Assembly (NCBI RefSeq): GCF_900240975.1
Contig: NZ_LT968776.1
Span: forward strand, 558,001-622,000
Reading direction: 5' to 3'
DNA length: 64,000 nucleotides
From: Mycobacterium sp. 4858
GTDB lineage: Bacteria; Actinomycetota; Actinomycetes; Mycobacteriales; Mycobacteriaceae
Below, in pieces: positions 1 through 11,725 of this stretch. The notes below the pieces were generated by a model. The model did not search any database and was not told the origin of the DNA. It worked only from the letters and a program-made list of their open reading frames with translations. The position numbers and the translations under genes are program-made. How positions within the stretch are numbered: position 1 is the stretch's first letter; every line of letters starts with the position of its first letter.

Positions 1-561
1 GTGGAGGAGGGCGAGGACGCCGAGGTTCGGAAGCTGTTCGAGGTCAACTACTTTGGCGCTGTCAACATGATCAAGGCGGTGTTGCCGGCCATGCGTGCCC
101 GCGGCTCCGGGCACATCATCAACATGTCATCGATGACCGGCCTGGTCGCCAATCCGCCCAACGCATATTACTCGTCGACGAAGTTCGCGCTGGAGGCGAT
201 CACCGAGGCGCTCGCCGCCGAGGTGCGGCCGTTGGGCATCAAGGTGACCGCCATCGAACCGGGCGCCTTCCGCACCGACTGGGCGACACGGTCGATGAAA
301 GAAACCGGCACGCCGATAGCCGATTACGTCGACGTGGCGGCGCGCAAGGATTTGATCAAGCAGTTCGCCGATCACCTCCCCGGCGATCCGAAGAAGGTCG
401 CCGCCGCGGTACTGATGGTGACCACGCTCGAGGAGCCACCGCTGCGGCTGCTGCTGGGCCGCGACGTGCTGAAGGCCATGCGCGACAAGCTCGCCGCGCT
501 CTCGTCGTCGATCGAGGAATGGAAGTCCGTCACCAAGGACGTCAATTTCGAGGGTGCGTAA
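1..561 (+). CDS. SDR-family oxidoreductase, 5'-truncated
   Basis: C-terminal part of a short-chain dehydrogenase/reductase; the N-terminal cofactor-binding glycine motif lies before the window, so the GTG at base 1 is not the real start. Seen: the catalytic YSSTK (Tyr57 and Lys61 of the visible part), the preceding NMSS with the catalytic Ser, and the EPGAFRTDW stretch usual after the active site in classical SDRs. TAA stop at 559-561. SDRs use NAD(P)H to oxidise or reduce alcohols and ketones; the substrate cannot be read from this fragment. The next gene is convergent, 14 bp away. Confidence 0.85.
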   Translation: MEEGEDAEVRKLFEVNYFGAVNMIKAVLPAMRARGSGHIINMSSMTGLVANPPNAYYSSTKFALEAITEALAAEVRPLGIKVTAIEPGAFRTDWATRSMKETGTPIADYVDVAARKDLIKQFADHLPGDPKKVAAAVLMVTTLEEPPLRLLLGRDVLKAMRDKLAALSSSIEEWKSVTKDVNFEGA

Positions 562-575
562 GTTCACTCGTCAGT

Positions 576-1226
576 TCACTCGTCGAGGAAGACGGCGTGC
601 CGGCCCACCGGGTCGCGCCCGATGTGCAGGTTGTTGGCGGGGAAATCGGGATCGGAGTAGCCGATCGCCAGGCCGCACAGGATGTTCAGCTCCGGCGGGA
701 TGTTCAGCTGCTCGCGCACGACGTCGGGATAGCCGGCGATCGCCACCTGCACGCAGGTGCCCAATCCCCGCGCGGTCAGGGCCAGCACCAGCGTCTGCAG
801 GAACATGCCGACGCCCATACTGTCGGCGTAGCCGAGGTCTCGGTTCATGCACACGATGCCGCCCAGCGGTGCGCGGAAGAACTCCCAGTTGCGCAGCACG
901 GCGATGCGCCGCGCCTCGGTGTCGTGGCGGGCAATGCCCATCGCACCGTAGACGTGTGCGCCGGTATCGCTGCGGAAATGGGCGAACTCGACGGGCAGCT
1001 GCGGCACCTTGGGTGGCTCGGAGCGCGCCCTTTCCAGCATGGCGGCGACCAACCGGTCGCGCGCCGCACCCGAGACGAACACCACGTGCCATGGCTGCAC
1101 GTTGGAATTCGACGGCGCGCGCATGGCCAGTTCCAGCGATTCCTCCACCAGGTGGCGCGGCACCGGGTCAGGCAGAAAGAGCCGTGTCGAATGCCGCTGG
1201 CGGATGGTGTCTTCGAGGTCGTACAT
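576..1226 (-). CDS. Nitroreductase-family flavoprotein
   Basis: 216 residues, the usual length for an FMN-dependent nitroreductase. Seen: N-terminal RQRHSTRLF, which matches the Arg/Ser FMN-contacting start of the family, then APSNSNVQPW near residue 37 and the Gly-rich ARGLGTCVQVA toward the C-terminus. By family, an NAD(P)H-dependent soluble enzyme reducing nitro- or quinone-type compounds. ATG start at 1226. Convergent with the SDR gene; its 5' end faces a tandem hairpin-repeat array. Physiological substrate unknown. Confidence 0.85.
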   Translation of the reverse strand: MYDLEDTIRQRHSTRLFLPDPVPRHLVEESLELAMRAPSNSNVQPWHVVFVSGAARDRLVAAMLERARSEPPKVPQLPVEFAHFRSDTGAHVYGAMGIARHDTEARRIAVLRNWEFFRAPLGGIVCMNRDLGYADSMGVGMFLQTLVLALTARGLGTCVQVAIAGYPDVVREQLNIPPELNILCGLAIGYSDPDFPANNLHIGRDPVGRHAVFLDE

Positions 1227-1252
1227 GGCTCCATGTTGTCAGGGCCGCTGGG

Positions 1253-1405
1253 GGCGATCGCGAGCGCGGCGAAGCCGGGCGAGGCGGTCGCCCCCATCTG
1301 CCCCAGCGGCGATCGCGAGCGCGGCGAAGCCGGGCGAGGCGGGTCGCCCCCATCTGCCCCAGCGGCGATCGCGAGCGCGGCGTAGGCCGGGCGAAATGGG
1401 TCGTT
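1253..1405 (+). repeat. Tandem 55-56 bp hairpin repeat, 3 copies
   Basis: Copies begin at 1253, 1308 and 1364; the first two are 55 and 56 bp and nearly identical, the third is degraded after about 40 bp. Each unit starts GGCGATCGCGAGCGCGGCG and ends with GGTCGCC, so the ends can pair as a hairpin. The array lies between the nitroreductase start and the 3' end of the DUF222 gene. Related arrays are at 6242, 32209 and 48639. Not CRISPR: there are no unique spacers. Confidence 0.85.
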
Positions 1406-1408
1406 ACG

Positions 1409-2773
1409 TCAAACGGGTTCGTCGTCGTCGGTGTCGCGGAGGAATCGTTCGGGGTGGTGGTAGCTGTTGGTGCGGGGTTGTCCGCGGTCCAGGTGCGGTG
1501 GCGGCAGCCATTCGGTTTCGCCGCGGGCGTTGGTGCGGGTGGTCCAGCCCTGTTCGGCGAGTCGGTTGTCGGGGCCGCACGCCAGGGTGAGGTCGTCGAT
1601 GTCGGTGCGGCGGGTGGCTTGCCATCCGCGGACGTGGTGGACCTGGCTGTGGTAGGCCGGGGCGTCGCAGCCGGGTTTCGTGCAGCCGCGGTCCTTGGCG
1701 TACAACATGATTCGCTGGGCGGGCGAGGCGAACCGTTTGGTGTGATGCAGCGCCAGCGACCTGCCCCTGTCGAAGATCGCCAAGTAATGGTGAGCGTGGC
1801 CCGCCCAGCGGATCACGTCCGACATCGGCACCAGCGTGCCGCCGGCGGTCAACGCCTTACCGGCCGCGGCCTCCAAGTCCTGCAACGTGGTGGTGACCAC
1901 GATCGAGACCGGCAGGCCGTTGTGTGAACCCAGTTTTTCGGAGGCGAGCAGGCCGCGCAGTCCGGCCAGGAAGGCGTCGTGATTGCGCTGGGCGGTGCTG
2001 CGGGTGTCACGGCGCACCGCGTCCTCATCCGGTGTCTCATCGACCACCGGCGTTTCGTCGTCGGGGTTGCACACCCCGGGCGCGGCCAGCTTGGCCATCA
2101 TGGCCTCGATCGCGGCCCGTAGTTCGGGGGTCACCAAGCCACTCAGGCGCGACATGCCGTCGAATTCCTGCTGGCCAAGGACGATTCCACGCTTGCGGGC
2201 CCGCTCGGCGTCGCTGAAGTCCCCGTCGGGGTGCAGCCAATCCATGAGCCGCTTTGCGTAGGTGGCCAATTCGTCGGGGCGATACCCGGCGGCCTTGCCG
2301 GCCAGGTCGGCTTCGGCGGCTTGGCGGGTGAACGCGTCGACCTCAACCGGCAGATGAGCCAGGAAGCCGCGGATCACCTTGACGTGCCCATCACCGATCA
2401 GACCCGCGCGTTGACCGGCCGCGGTCGCACTCAACTGCGGTGCCAGCGGCTCACCGGTCAGCGCCCGGCGCTCGCCCAGGTCGGCGGCTTCCTCGATGCG
2501 GCGGGCGGCCTCGGCCTTGGTGATCCGCAACCGGTCGGCCAGCCCAATGCGCAGCGAACCGCCCAACTCTTCGGGGCCGGCCTGGGCGTCGAGCTGGTTG
2601 ATCAACGCATGTTGCGGGGCGCGCAGCATGCGGGCCACGCGTTCGACCCGCTCCAAGGCGCGCAGCCGCTCCGGGGTGGTGAGGACATCAAAAGACAAGC
2701 CGCACAGGCGGTCCGCGTCGTCGTCGAGCGCGTCGATAACCTCGACGATCTCGTCACGACTGCTCGCACCCAT
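1409..2773 (-). CDS. DUF222 / HNH endonuclease protein (13E12 repeat family)
   Basis: About 454 residues from ATG 2773; the frame stays open 29 codons further but those residues look non-native. Seen: an N-terminal helical DUF222 region and a C-terminal HNH nuclease motif with CTKPGCD, HHVRGW and an Asn-containing [12 protein letters not shown]. This is the protein family of the mycobacterial REP13E12 repeats, multicopy in many mycobacteria and sometimes used as integration targets. DNA cleavage is predicted from the HNH motif, not demonstrated. The stop abuts a tandem repeat array and a 17-bp duplication lies upstream, so the locus looks recently rearranged. Confidence 0.85.
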   Translation of the reverse strand: MGASSRDEIVEVIDALDDDADRLCGLSFDVLTTPERLRALERVERVARMLRAPQHALINQLDAQAGPEELGGSLRIGLADRLRITKAEAARRIEEAADLGERRALTGEPLAPQLSATAAGQRAGLIGDGHVKVIRGFLAHLPVEVDAFTRQAAEADLAGKAAGYRPDELATYAKRLMDWLHPDGDFSDAERARKRGIVLGQQEFDGMSRLSGLVTPELRAAIEAMMAKLAAPGVCNPDDETPVVDETPDEDAVRRDTRSTAQRNHDAFLAGLRGLLASEKLGSHNGLPVSIVVTTTLQDLEAAAGKALTAGGTLVPMSDVIRWAGHAHHYLAIFDRGRSLALHHTKRFASPAQRIMLYAKDRGCTKPGCDAPAYHSQVHHVRGWQATRRTDIDDLTLACGPDNRLAEQGWTTRTNARGETEWLPPPHLDRGQPRTNSYHHPERFLRDTDDDEPV

Positions 2774-2834
2774 ACCCCAAACCCTAGAAACCCCCACCGA
2801 CAAAAACGTCCGCGTTGTGACCAGTGAAACGAAA

Positions 2835-2868
2835 GTGGCACAAGGGATTACGTGACACAAGGGATTAC
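2835..2868. repeat. 17-bp tandem duplication
   Basis: Two adjacent 17-bp copies, GTGGCACAAGGGATTAC at 2835-2851 and the same with one change (GTGACAC) at 2852-2868. They lie in the short gap between the DUF222/HNH gene start and the end of the quinone oxidoreductase gene. This could be replication slippage or an old target duplication; no mobile element is present. Confidence 0.8.
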
Positions 2869-2901
2869 AGAGCGGCCGCGACTCTGGAGACAGGAACCGG
2901 C

Positions 2902-3837
2902 CTAGTCGCGGACGACGATGACCGTCTTGCCGGGGCGATGGCCGGGGCGCCCACCGCTTTCGAATGCCTCGCGGCCCTTCTCCAGCGGGAAGATCTCGGC
3001 GATGTCGACCCGCAACCGACCGCCGTCAACCAGCGCAGCGAGCTCCATCAACTGCCCCCGGTTCGGCGTGACGATGAAAAACGTTGCCGTGATGCCGTAT
3101 TCGTCGGCCCGGCCCGCCGGCGGCGGGGCCGACAGGGTGACCAGCCGCCCACCGCGCCGGACCACCGGGAACGACCGGTCCAGCGTCGCCCCGCCGACGG
3201 TGTCGATCACGACGTCGTAGACCGCGTCGTCGAACGCCTCGGTGCGGACATCGATGACCCGGGCGGCCCCGTATCCGCGGACCAGGTCGCCGGCATCGCT
3301 GCGCACGGTCGCGGTGACGAGCGCCCCCAGCATGGCGGCCAGCTGAACCGTCAAACCGCCCACGCCGCCCGCGCCGCCGTGCACCAACACCGACTCGCCC
3401 GGTTGCACGCCGGCGTGGTCGACCAGGGCTTGCCACGCGGTCAGGCCGGCCAGTGGCAGCGCGGCCGCAACGGGGTGCGAGGCCGATGACGGCTTGGCGG
3501 CCAGGTCCGCCGCGGGGACGCTGACGAATTCGGCCGCGGCGCCGTCGCGGTCGAACGGGATCAGCCCGTACACCTCGTCGCCGGCCGTGAAATCCGCCAC
3601 GCCCGCCCCTGTTTCGGCGACGACACCCGATAACTCGTGCGAGGGGATCACCGGCGTCCGGCTGACACCGTCCCGGGTCCAAGTCTCCTCCCACGTCAAC
3701 TCGTCGAACGTGATGGCGGCCGCATACACGGCCACCAGGACCTCGCCCGCGGCCGGGGCCGGCACGGGCGCCCGCTCGACGACCAGCTGCTCCGGGCCGC
3801 CCCTGTGGTGCGCCCGCAACGCCGTCATCTCGGTCAT
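2902..3837 (-). CDS. Medium-chain NADPH:quinone oxidoreductase / zinc-free ADH
   Basis: 311 residues from ATG 3837. Seen: a GroES-like N-terminal half with [13 protein letters not shown], a Rossmann nucleotide-binding motif [18 protein letters not shown] near residue 145 and the ADH_zinc_N-type C-terminal half. The structural-zinc cysteines of classical ADHs are absent, which suits the quinone oxidoreductase branch. ATG overlaps the ung stop by four bases (ATGA), so translation is probably coupled to ung. The frame is open further upstream into ung, but only the 3837 start gives a normal N-terminus. Substrate unknown. Confidence 0.85.
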   Translation of the reverse strand: MTEMTALRAHHRGGPEQLVVERAPVPAPAAGEVLVAVYAAAITFDELTWEETWTRDGVSRTPVIPSHELSGVVAETGAGVADFTAGDEVYGLIPFDRDGAAAEFVSVPAADLAAKPSSASHPVAAALPLAGLTAWQALVDHAGVQPGESVLVHGGAGGVGGLTVQLAAMLGALVTATVRSDAGDLVRGYGAARVIDVRTEAFDDAVYDVVIDTVGGATLDRSFPVVRRGGRLVTLSAPPPAGRADEYGITATFFIVTPNRGQLMELAALVDGGRLRVDIAEIFPLEKGREAFESGGRPGHRPGKTVIVVRD

Positions 3838-4517
3838 GGCAGCCGCCAATCGATCGGGTCGGCGCCCATGCCCGTCAAGAGTTCGTTGGCGCGGCTGAAC
3901 GGACGCGACCCGAAGAACCCCCGAGAAGCCGACAGCGGCGACGGGTGCGGCGACTCGATCGCCACGCAATTGCCTTCGGCCAGAATCGGTTTGAGTGTCG
4001 ACGCGTCGCGTCCCCACAGGATCGCCACCATCGGCTGCGAACGCGCGGCCAGCGCGCGGATCGCGCACTCGGTCACTACCTCCCAGCCCTTGCCCCGGTG
4101 TGACGCCGGATTACTGGGGCGCACGGTGAGCACCCTGTTCAGCAGCATCACCCCGCGACCGGCCCACGGCGTCAGGTCGCCGCACGAGGGCAGCGGATGA
4201 CCGAGGTCGGCGGCGTATTCGTCGAAGATGTTGGCCAGGCTGCGCGGCAGTGGACGCACGTCGGGGGCCACCGAAAAGCTCAGTCCCACCGCGTGTCCCG
4301 GTGTCGGGTACGGGTCTTGGCCGACGATCAGCACCCGAACGTTGTCGAATGGAAAGGTGAAGGCGCGCAACACGTTCGGGCCGGCCGGCAGGTACCTGCG
4401 CCCGGCCGCGATCTCGGCCCGCAGGAACTGGCCCATCTCGGCGATCCGCTCGGCCACCGGCTGCAGCGCGGCAGCCCAGCCCGGTTCGACGAGTTCGGTC
4501 AACGGCCTCGCCGTCAT
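3834..4517 (-). CDS. ung: Uracil-DNA glycosylase (family 1)
   Basis: 227 residues, a normal length for UDG. It removes uracil produced by cytosine deamination, starting base-excision repair, which matters in a GC-rich genome. Seen: the catalytic-water motif [17 protein letters not shown] with its Asp, [16 protein letters not shown], and the minor-groove [18 protein letters not shown] motif with the catalytic His. ATG 4517 follows a GGGAGGAG ribosome-binding site. It is read with thiL upstream and the quinone oxidoreductase downstream, the thiL-ung order known from M. tuberculosis. Confidence 0.97.
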   Translation of the reverse strand: MTARPLTELVEPGWAAALQPVAERIAEMGQFLRAEIAAGRRYLPAGPNVLRAFTFPFDNVRVLIVGQDPYPTPGHAVGLSFSVAPDVRPLPRSLANIFDEYAADLGHPLPSCGDLTPWAGRGVMLLNRVLTVRPSNPASHRGKGWEVVTECAIRALAARSQPMVAILWGRDASTLKPILAEGNCVAIESPHPSPLSASRGFFGSRPFSRANELLTGMGADPIDWRLP

Positions 4518-4547
4518 CGGGCTCCTCCCATGGCATCGATCACCTTA

Positions 4548-4577
4548 GTCGTCATATGTCGTCATATGTCGTCATAT
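4548..4577. repeat. 10-bp triplicate at the thiL 3' end
   Basis: Three perfect copies of GTCGTCATAT in a row. The thiL stop (4562-4564, minus strand) falls inside the second copy, so the array supplies the last codons of ThiL (SYDDI) and part of the thiL-ung gap. Loss or gain of copies would change the ThiL tail. Confidence 0.85.
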
Positions 4578-5527
4578 GACTGCCAGCCCGCGTAGCCGGT
4601 CCACTCCTGCCCGTCGACAAGCACTCCGGCCTTCCCCTCGAGAACCCGTCCGATGATTCGCCATCCGGCGGGCGCGGGCCCTGCGAAGCACGCCACCAGG
4701 GCATGATCCTCTCCGCCGCCCAGCACCCACGCCCACGGATCGGCGCGCACGGCGGCGGCGGCGGCCGTCAGTGCGTCGTGGTCCGCGCCCAGCGCCGCCG
4801 TCGACAGATCCATCGCCACACCCGACGCCTCGGCGACGTGCCGCAGGTCGGCGACCAGGCCGTCGGACACGTCGATCATCGCCTGCGCTCCCCCGGCCGC
4901 CGCCGCGACGCCCTGGCCGTAGGGCGGCTGCGGGACCAGATGCCGGCGGCGCAGGGTGTCGAAGCCTTCGATCCCCTTGCCCAACAATGAAAGGCCGGCG
5001 GCCGAGCGGCCCAGCTCGCCGGCGACCGCGATCACCGAGCCCGCCCTCGCCCCGGACCGCAGCACCGGGGCGCGGCCGTCCAGGTCGCCGAGCACCGTCA
5101 CCGAGATCACCCACTGCGGGCAGCTGACCAGGTCGCCGCCGGCGATGCCCGCGCCGATGCGCTGGGCCTCGTCCCACATTCCGCCGACCAGCGCGTCGAC
5201 GTCGGCCGCCGACGTGTCACCCGGCGCGCCAAAAGCCACCACGAAGGCCGTGGGCCGCGCGCCCATCGCCTCGATGTCGGCGGCGTTCTGGGCGATGGCC
5301 TTGCGGCCGACGTCGTGCGGGGTCGACCAGTCCAGCCGAAAGTGCCGGTCCTGCACCAGCATGTCGGTCGACACCGCGACGCGCCGATCCACGGCGTGCA
5401 CCACGGCCGCGTCGTCACCCGGTCCGACCACCACCGCGGCCGGCTGGCGGCGGCCGCGCACCAGGCGATCGATGACGGTGAACTCACCCAGCTGCTGCAG
5501 GGTGGGGTTTGATGGCTCCTCGCCCAC
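4562..5527 (-). CDS. thiL: Thiamine-monophosphate kinase
   Basis: 321 residues. ThiL phosphorylates thiamine monophosphate to thiamine pyrophosphate, the last step of TPP synthesis; TPP is the cofactor of the acetolactate synthase encoded later in this window. Seen: the PurM/ThiL-type N-terminal motif VVGPGDDAAVV with metal-binding Asp pair, NAADIEAMGARP, the GGDLVS segment, and the C-terminal ISDVSDGL-like stretch IDVSDGLVADLRH. GTG start at 5527 just after AAGGAGGTG. First gene of a thiL-ung-oxidoreductase run. The C-terminus ends in a 10-bp triplicate. Confidence 0.95.
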   Translation of the reverse strand: MGEEPSNPTLQQLGEFTVIDRLVRGRRQPAAVVVGPGDDAAVVHAVDRRVAVSTDMLVQDRHFRLDWSTPHDVGRKAIAQNAADIEAMGARPTAFVVAFGAPGDTSAADVDALVGGMWDEAQRIGAGIAGGDLVSCPQWVISVTVLGDLDGRAPVLRSGARAGSVIAVAGELGRSAAGLSLLGKGIEGFDTLRRRHLVPQPPYGQGVAAAAGGAQAMIDVSDGLVADLRHVAEASGVAMDLSTAALGADHDALTAAAAAVRADPWAWVLGGGEDHALVACFAGPAPAGWRIIGRVLEGKAGVLVDGQEWTGYAGWQSYDDI

Positions 5528-5671
5528 GCCACCTCCTTCGGCGCGTCCTCGCCCTGTGCGGGCCTCCGTCCGGTCGCCGACCTGCGGTAAGTTTGATTAC
5601 TGCCCGCGCGAGCGGCCCGCGCCAGTGTAGAGGCCTGCGATGTCGTGCCAGAGATAGGAGGTGCGCGGGCG

Positions 5672-6244
5672 GTGACGACCGACGCCGATAGCGTCCCCCG
5701 TGACGACGGGGGGCCGCCGCCCGCGGTGATCATCGCCGCGGTCGCCCTCGCCGTCGTGGCGATCGGCGTGGTCCTGGTGATCGCGGCGAACCGCGAGGCG
5801 CCGCCCCAACCGGTTGCCGTACCCGCCGCCCCGGCGCCGCGGGCCGACAGCCCCGCGTGCCGGGCGCTGGCCGGGGCGCTGCCGCAGCGGCTCGGCGACT
5901 ACCAACGCGCGCCCGTCGCGCAACCGGCACCCCAGGGCGCGGCCGCCTGGCGAGCCGGACGGGACAGCGAGCCCGTGGTGCTGCGTTGCGGGCTGGACCG
6001 CCCCGGCGAGTTCGTGGTGGGATCTCCGATTCAGATCGTCGACCGGGTGCAGTGGTTCGCCGTGCGCCCCGAACAGCAGTCCGCCGGTGACGCGGGCCGA
6101 TCCACCTGGTACACCGTGGACCGGCCGGTGTACGTGGCGCTCACACTGCCGTCGGGATCGGGTCCCACGCCCATCCAGCAGCTGTCCGAGGTGATCGACC
6201 GCACCATCGCGGCGGTGCCGATCAACCCGGGGCCACCTGGTTGA
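5672..6244 (+). CDS. DUF3515 membrane-anchored protein (Rv2980-like)
   Basis: 190 residues from GTG 5672, preferred because AGGAGGTG lies 8 bases upstream; an in-frame ATG at 5645 has no such site. Seen: short polar N-terminus, one hydrophobic segment at about residues 15-37 (VIIAAVALAVVAIGVVLVI), then an Ala/Pro-rich linker and an extracytoplasmic domain with conserved Cys residues. This is the DUF3515 family, found beside ddlA in mycobacteria; function unknown. Divergent from thiL. The stop codon lies at the first bases of an inverted hairpin-repeat array. Confidence 0.8.
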   Translation: MTTDADSVPRDDGGPPPAVIIAAVALAVVAIGVVLVIAANREAPPQPVAVPAAPAPRADSPACRALAGALPQRLGDYQRAPVAQPAPQGAAAWRAGRDSEPVVLRCGLDRPGEFVVGSPIQIVDRVQWFAVRPEQQSAGDAGRSTWYTVDRPVYVALTLPSGSGPTPIQQLSEVIDRTIAAVPINPGPPG

Positions 6245-6372
6245 TGGTGGCGACCCGCCGCGCCCGGCTGCGCCGCGCTCGCGATCGCCACGGGTTGATG
6301 GTGGCGACCTGGGGGCACCTCCCGCTTGCGGGGGACCGCGCCCGGCTGCGCCGCGCTCGCGATCGCCACGGG
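6242..6372 (-). repeat. Hairpin repeat array, 2 copies, inverted orientation
   Basis: Two copies of the same 55-bp unit found at 1253, here on the minus strand (plus-strand reading ends CGCTCGCGATCGCCACGGG). They fill the entire gap between the convergent DUF3515 and ddlA genes; the DUF3515 TGA (6242-6244) and ddlA TAA (6373-6375) sit at the edges. The second copy is interrupted at 6309-6335 by a 27-bp palindromic element. Hairpins here could act as a bidirectional terminator. Confidence 0.85.
6309..6335. repeat. 27-bp palindromic mini-element inside a hairpin repeat
   Basis: The 27-bp stretch with core ACCTCCCGCTTGCGGGGGA interrupts the second hairpin-repeat copy. Its core can fold as CCCGC/GCGGG. 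The same 27 bp, with one T/C difference, occurs in frame in iscS at 47689-47715. Two near-identical copies at unrelated sites, one breaking a defined repeat unit, argue for an inserted or duplicated element rather than chance. Confidence 0.8.
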
Positions 6373-7485
6373 TTAGCGCAGGCCGGTGCCGCGGGCCAAG
6401 GCCGTTTCGACCATCGTCGCCAACAGGGTGGGATAGTCGACACCACTCGCGGCCCACATCCGCGGGTACATCGAGATCGTGGTGAACCCGGGCATCGTGT
6501 TGATCTCGTTGAGCACCGGGCCCTCGTCGGTGAGGAAGAAGTCGACCCGGGCCAGCCCCTGGCAGTCGATGGCCTTGAACGCCCGGATCGCTAATTGCCG
6601 GATGGCATCGGCGATGTCGTCATCCACCTTGGCCGGGACGTCCAATTCCGCTGCGTCATCCAGATATTTGGTGGCGAAGTCGTAGAACGAGTCCTCGCGG
6701 CCCCGCACCCCGGCCACCCGGATCTCGCCCAGCGTGCTGGCTTCGACTGTGCCATCGGGCATTTCGAGCACGCCGCACTCGACCTCACGGCCGGTGATGG
6801 CCGCCTCAACGATCACTTTCGGGTCGTGCCGGCGGGCCACCTCGACGGCCGCGGGCAGGTCCGCCCAGTCGGTCACCCTGGTGACGCCGATCGACGATCC
6901 ACCGCGGGCGGGTTTGACGAACACCGGCAGACCCAGCCGCTCGCACTCCTCGGGCCGCAGGGCCGACCGCGACGGGCGCAGCACCGCATACGCGCCGACC
7001 GGCAACCCCTCGGCGGCGAACAGCTTCTTGGTGAACTCCTTGTCCATGCCCGTCGCGCTGGCCAGCACGCCGGCCCCGACGTAGGGCACCCCGGCCAACT
7101 CCAGCAGGCCCTGGATCGTGCCGTCTTCCCCGTACGGACCGTGCAGCACGGGGAACACCACGTCGACGGACGCCAGCACCTCGCCGGCCCCGGAGGACAG
7201 GGAGACCAGTTGGCCGCTGCGGCGCGGGTCCGCCGGGAGGGCGAGTTCGGTGCCCGACTGAGCGGTCACCTCCGGCAGCTGCCGGTCGCTGATGGCCAGC
7301 GCGGCCGGGTCGCCGTCGGTGAGCACCCAGGACCCTTCCGGGGTGATGCCGATCGCGACCACCTCGAACCGCTGGGGGTCGAGGTTGCGCAGGATGCTGC
7401 CCGCGGACACGCACGAGATGGCGTGCTCGTTGCTGCGCCCGCCGAAGACGACGGCGACGCGCACGCGGCTTCCGCTGGCACTCAC
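6373..7485 (-). CDS. ddlA: D-alanine--D-alanine ligase
   Basis: 370 residues, typical for the ATP-grasp ligase that makes D-Ala-D-Ala for peptidoglycan in the cytoplasm; target of D-cycloserine. Seen: N-terminal [15 protein letters not shown], the central [20 protein letters not shown]-grasp [13 protein letters not shown], and the metal/ATP site [11 protein letters not shown] near the C-terminus. GTG start at 7485. gpsA lies upstream on the same strand with a 79-bp gap; whether they share a transcript is not visible. Confidence 0.96.
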   Translation of the reverse strand: MSASGSRVRVAVVFGGRSNEHAISCVSAGSILRNLDPQRFEVVAIGITPEGSWVLTDGDPAALAISDRQLPEVTAQSGTELALPADPRRSGQLVSLSSGAGEVLASVDVVFPVLHGPYGEDGTIQGLLELAGVPYVGAGVLASATGMDKEFTKKLFAAEGLPVGAYAVLRPSRSALRPEECERLGLPVFVKPARGGSSIGVTRVTDWADLPAAVEVARRHDPKVIVEAAITGREVECGVLEMPDGTVEASTLGEIRVAGVRGREDSFYDFATKYLDDAAELDVPAKVDDDIADAIRQLAIRAFKAIDCQGLARVDFFLTDEGPVLNEINTMPGFTTISMYPRMWAASGVDYPTLLATMVETALARGTGLR

Positions 7486-7564
7486 AACTTAAAGAGGCTA
7501 CCGGTTGCGCGCGGCTCGGGTCGGACGGCGGGCCGCCAGCTGGGGTTTTGGTGATCGCGCGGAG

Positions 7565-9359
<1,795 letters not shown>

Positions 9360-9448
9360 CCTCGACCGCGCCACGGCCCACCTGTCCGCGGGGTGAACGT
9401 CGCCCCAACGGCGAATGGATGTCCGTCGAGCGCTAGCAGCATCGGCGC

Positions 9449-11641
9449 GTGATGAGCAATGATCGCAGGGTGACTGAAATCGAAGCTGAGGCGCGCCCCG
9501 ACGAGAACTTGTGGCATCACGGCGACTCGGCCGTGACTGCGCCGCCCGCCACCACGCCGGCCTCGCTCACCGACCTGCCCGAGGACCGCTACCTCAACCG
9601 GGAACTGAGCTGGCTTGACTTCAACGCCCGCGTGCTGGCGCTCGCCGCCGACAGCTCGCTGCCCCTGTTGGAGCGAGCCAAGTTCCTGGCGATCTTCGCC
9701 TCCAACCTCGACGAGTTCTACATGGTGCGGGTCGCCGGCCTCAAGCGCCGCGACGAGATGGGATTGTCGGTGCGCTCCGCCGACGGCCTGACCCCGCGTG
9801 AGCAACTGGCCCTCATCGGCGAGCAGACACAGCGAATCGCGACCCGGCACGCGCGGGTGTTCCTCGATTCCGTCCGCCCGGCGCTCGCCGAGGAAGGCAT
9901 ACATATAGTCACGTGGGCCGATTTGGATCAGGGTGAGCGCGACGAACTGTCGACGTACTTCCACGAACAGGTCTTTCCCGTTCTCACCCCGCTCGCCGTC
10001 GATCCCGCTCACCCCTTCCCCTTCGTCAGCGGGTTGAGCCTGAATCTCGCGGTCATGGTGCGCCAGCCCGAGGACGGCGGCCAGCACTTCGCGCGGGTGA
10101 AGGTACCCAACAACGTGGATCGGTTCGTCGAACTGGCGGTGCGCGATGCCGCCGACGATGCCGACGGGCACCCCATAATCCGCTACCTGCCAATGGAAGA
10201 GCTGATCGCGGCCTTCCTACCGGTGTTGTTCCCGGGGATGGAGATCGTTCAGCATCACGCCTTCCGCATCACCCGCAACGCGGACTACGAGGTCGAAGAG
10301 GACCGCGACGAAGACCTGCTGCAAGCACTGGAACGGGAGTTGGCACGCAGGCGGTTCGGGTCGCCGGTGCGACTCGAGATCGCCAACGACATGACCGAGA
10401 GCATGTTGGAACTCCTGCTGCGCGAGCTCGACGTCAACCCGGGCGACGTCATCGAGGTGCCCGGCCTGCTCGATCTGTCGTCGTTGTGGCAGATCTACAG
10501 CGTCGACCGGCCGGGGCTCAAAGACCCTGCATTCGTCCCGGCGACCAGCCCCGCGTTCGTCGACCGCGAGACGCCCAGGAGCATTTTTGCAACGCTGCGC
10601 GAAGGCGATGTGCTGCTTCATCATCCGTACGAGTCGTTCTCCACCAGCGTCCAGCGATTCATCGAGCAGGCCGCCGCCGACCCTAACGTGCTGGCGATCA
10701 AACAGACGCTGTACCGCACCTCCGGTGACTCGCCGATCGTTCGGGCGCTCATCAACGCCGCCGAGGCCGGCAAGCAGGTGGTGGCGCTCGTGGAGATCAA
10801 GGCCCGCTTCGACGAGCAGGCCAACATCCGCTGGGCGCGCGAGCTGGAGCAGGCGGGCGTGCACGTCGTCTACGGATACGTCGGGCTCAAGACGCACTGC
10901 AAGACCTGCCTGGTGGTTCGCCGCGAAGGTTCGGCGATCCGTCGTTACTGCCACATCGGAACCGGCAATTACAACGGCAAGACGGCGCGACTGTACGAGG
11001 ACGTCGGTCTGCTGACGGCCTCCCCGGAGATCGGGGCGGATCTGACGGATCTGTTCAATTCGCTGACGGGCTATTCGCGCAAGGTCTCCTACCGCAACCT
11101 TCTGGTCGCCCCGCACAGCATCCGCACCGGCATCATCGAGCGCGTCGAGCGCGAGATCGCCGCCCACCGCGAACACGGCGGCGGCCGCATCCGGATGAAG
11201 ATGAACGCGCTCGTCGACGAGCAGGTGATCGACGCGCTGTATCGCGCGTCGATGGCCGATGTACGGGTGGAGGTGGTGGTGCGCGGGATCTGCGCGCTGC
11301 GCCCCGGCGCCGAAGGGTTCTCGGAGAACATTGCCGTCCGCTCCATCCTCGGCCGATTCCTGGAGCATTCCCGCATCATGCATTTCCATCGCATCAACGA
11401 GTTCTGGATCGGCAGCGCGGACATGATGCACCGCAACCTCGACCGGCGCGTCGAGGCGCTCGTTCAGGTCAAGGACCCGAGGCTGACCTCGTACCTGGAC
11501 GATTTGTTCGAGTCCGCGCTGGATCCGTCCACCCGGTGCTGGGAGCTGGGACCCGACGGGCAGTGGATCGCGTCGCCGCAGGACGGCCACAGCGTACGCG
11601 ACCACCAAGTGTCGTTGATGGAGCGGCACCGCACTCCGTAA
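9449..11641 (+). CDS. ppk1: Polyphosphate kinase 1
   Basis: 730 residues; polymerises the gamma phosphate of ATP into inorganic polyphosphate. Seen in order: N domain with [15 protein letters not shown], head domain, then two phospholipase-D-like C domains. The autophosphorylated His is expected at H502 in [20 protein letters not shown]; the second catalytic His lies in [12 protein letters not shown] 9449 directly precedes ATG 9452, and either could be used. Followed at 85 bp by mutT1, the order known in M. tuberculosis. Confidence 0.97.
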   Translation: MMSNDRRVTEIEAEARPDENLWHHGDSAVTAPPATTPASLTDLPEDRYLNRELSWLDFNARVLALAADSSLPLLERAKFLAIFASNLDEFYMVRVAGLKRRDEMGLSVRSADGLTPREQLALIGEQTQRIATRHARVFLDSVRPALAEEGIHIVTWADLDQGERDELSTYFHEQVFPVLTPLAVDPAHPFPFVSGLSLNLAVMVRQPEDGGQHFARVKVPNNVDRFVELAVRDAADDADGHPIIRYLPMEELIAAFLPVLFPGMEIVQHHAFRITRNADYEVEEDRDEDLLQALERELARRRFGSPVRLEIANDMTESMLELLLRELDVNPGDVIEVPGLLDLSSLWQIYSVDRPGLKDPAFVPATSPAFVDRETPRSIFATLREGDVLLHHPYESFSTSVQRFIEQAAADPNVLAIKQTLYRTSGDSPIVRALINAAEAGKQVVALVEIKARFDEQANIRWARELEQAGVHVVYGYVGLKTHCKTCLVVRREGSAIRRYCHIGTGNYNGKTARLYEDVGLLTASPEIGADLTDLFNSLTGYSRKVSYRNLLVAPHSIRTGIIERVEREIAAHREHGGGRIRMKMNALVDEQVIDALYRASMADVRVEVVVRGICALRPGAEGFSENIAVRSILGRFLEHSRIMHFHRINEFWIGSADMMHRNLDRRVEALVQVKDPRLTSYLDDLFESALDPSTRCWELGPDGQWIASPQDGHSVRDHQVSLMERHRTP

Positions 11642-11725
11642 CCTTCTGCGTGGTGAATTACGGTTGTTTTCCGGCCGCACCGCGATACGCGCTCGGCCCG
11701 ACCGAATTGACCTGCAGGAGTTGAG

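Noticed and set aside
1253..1405. CRISPR array
   Set aside because: Units are contiguous 55-56 bp tandem copies without unique spacers and no cas genes are near.
4518..6244. IS1538-type insertion between thiL and the DUF3515 gene, as in M. tuberculosis Rv2978c-Rv2979c
   Set aside because: Only a short divergent promoter gap is present here; no transposase or resolvase sequence is visible.
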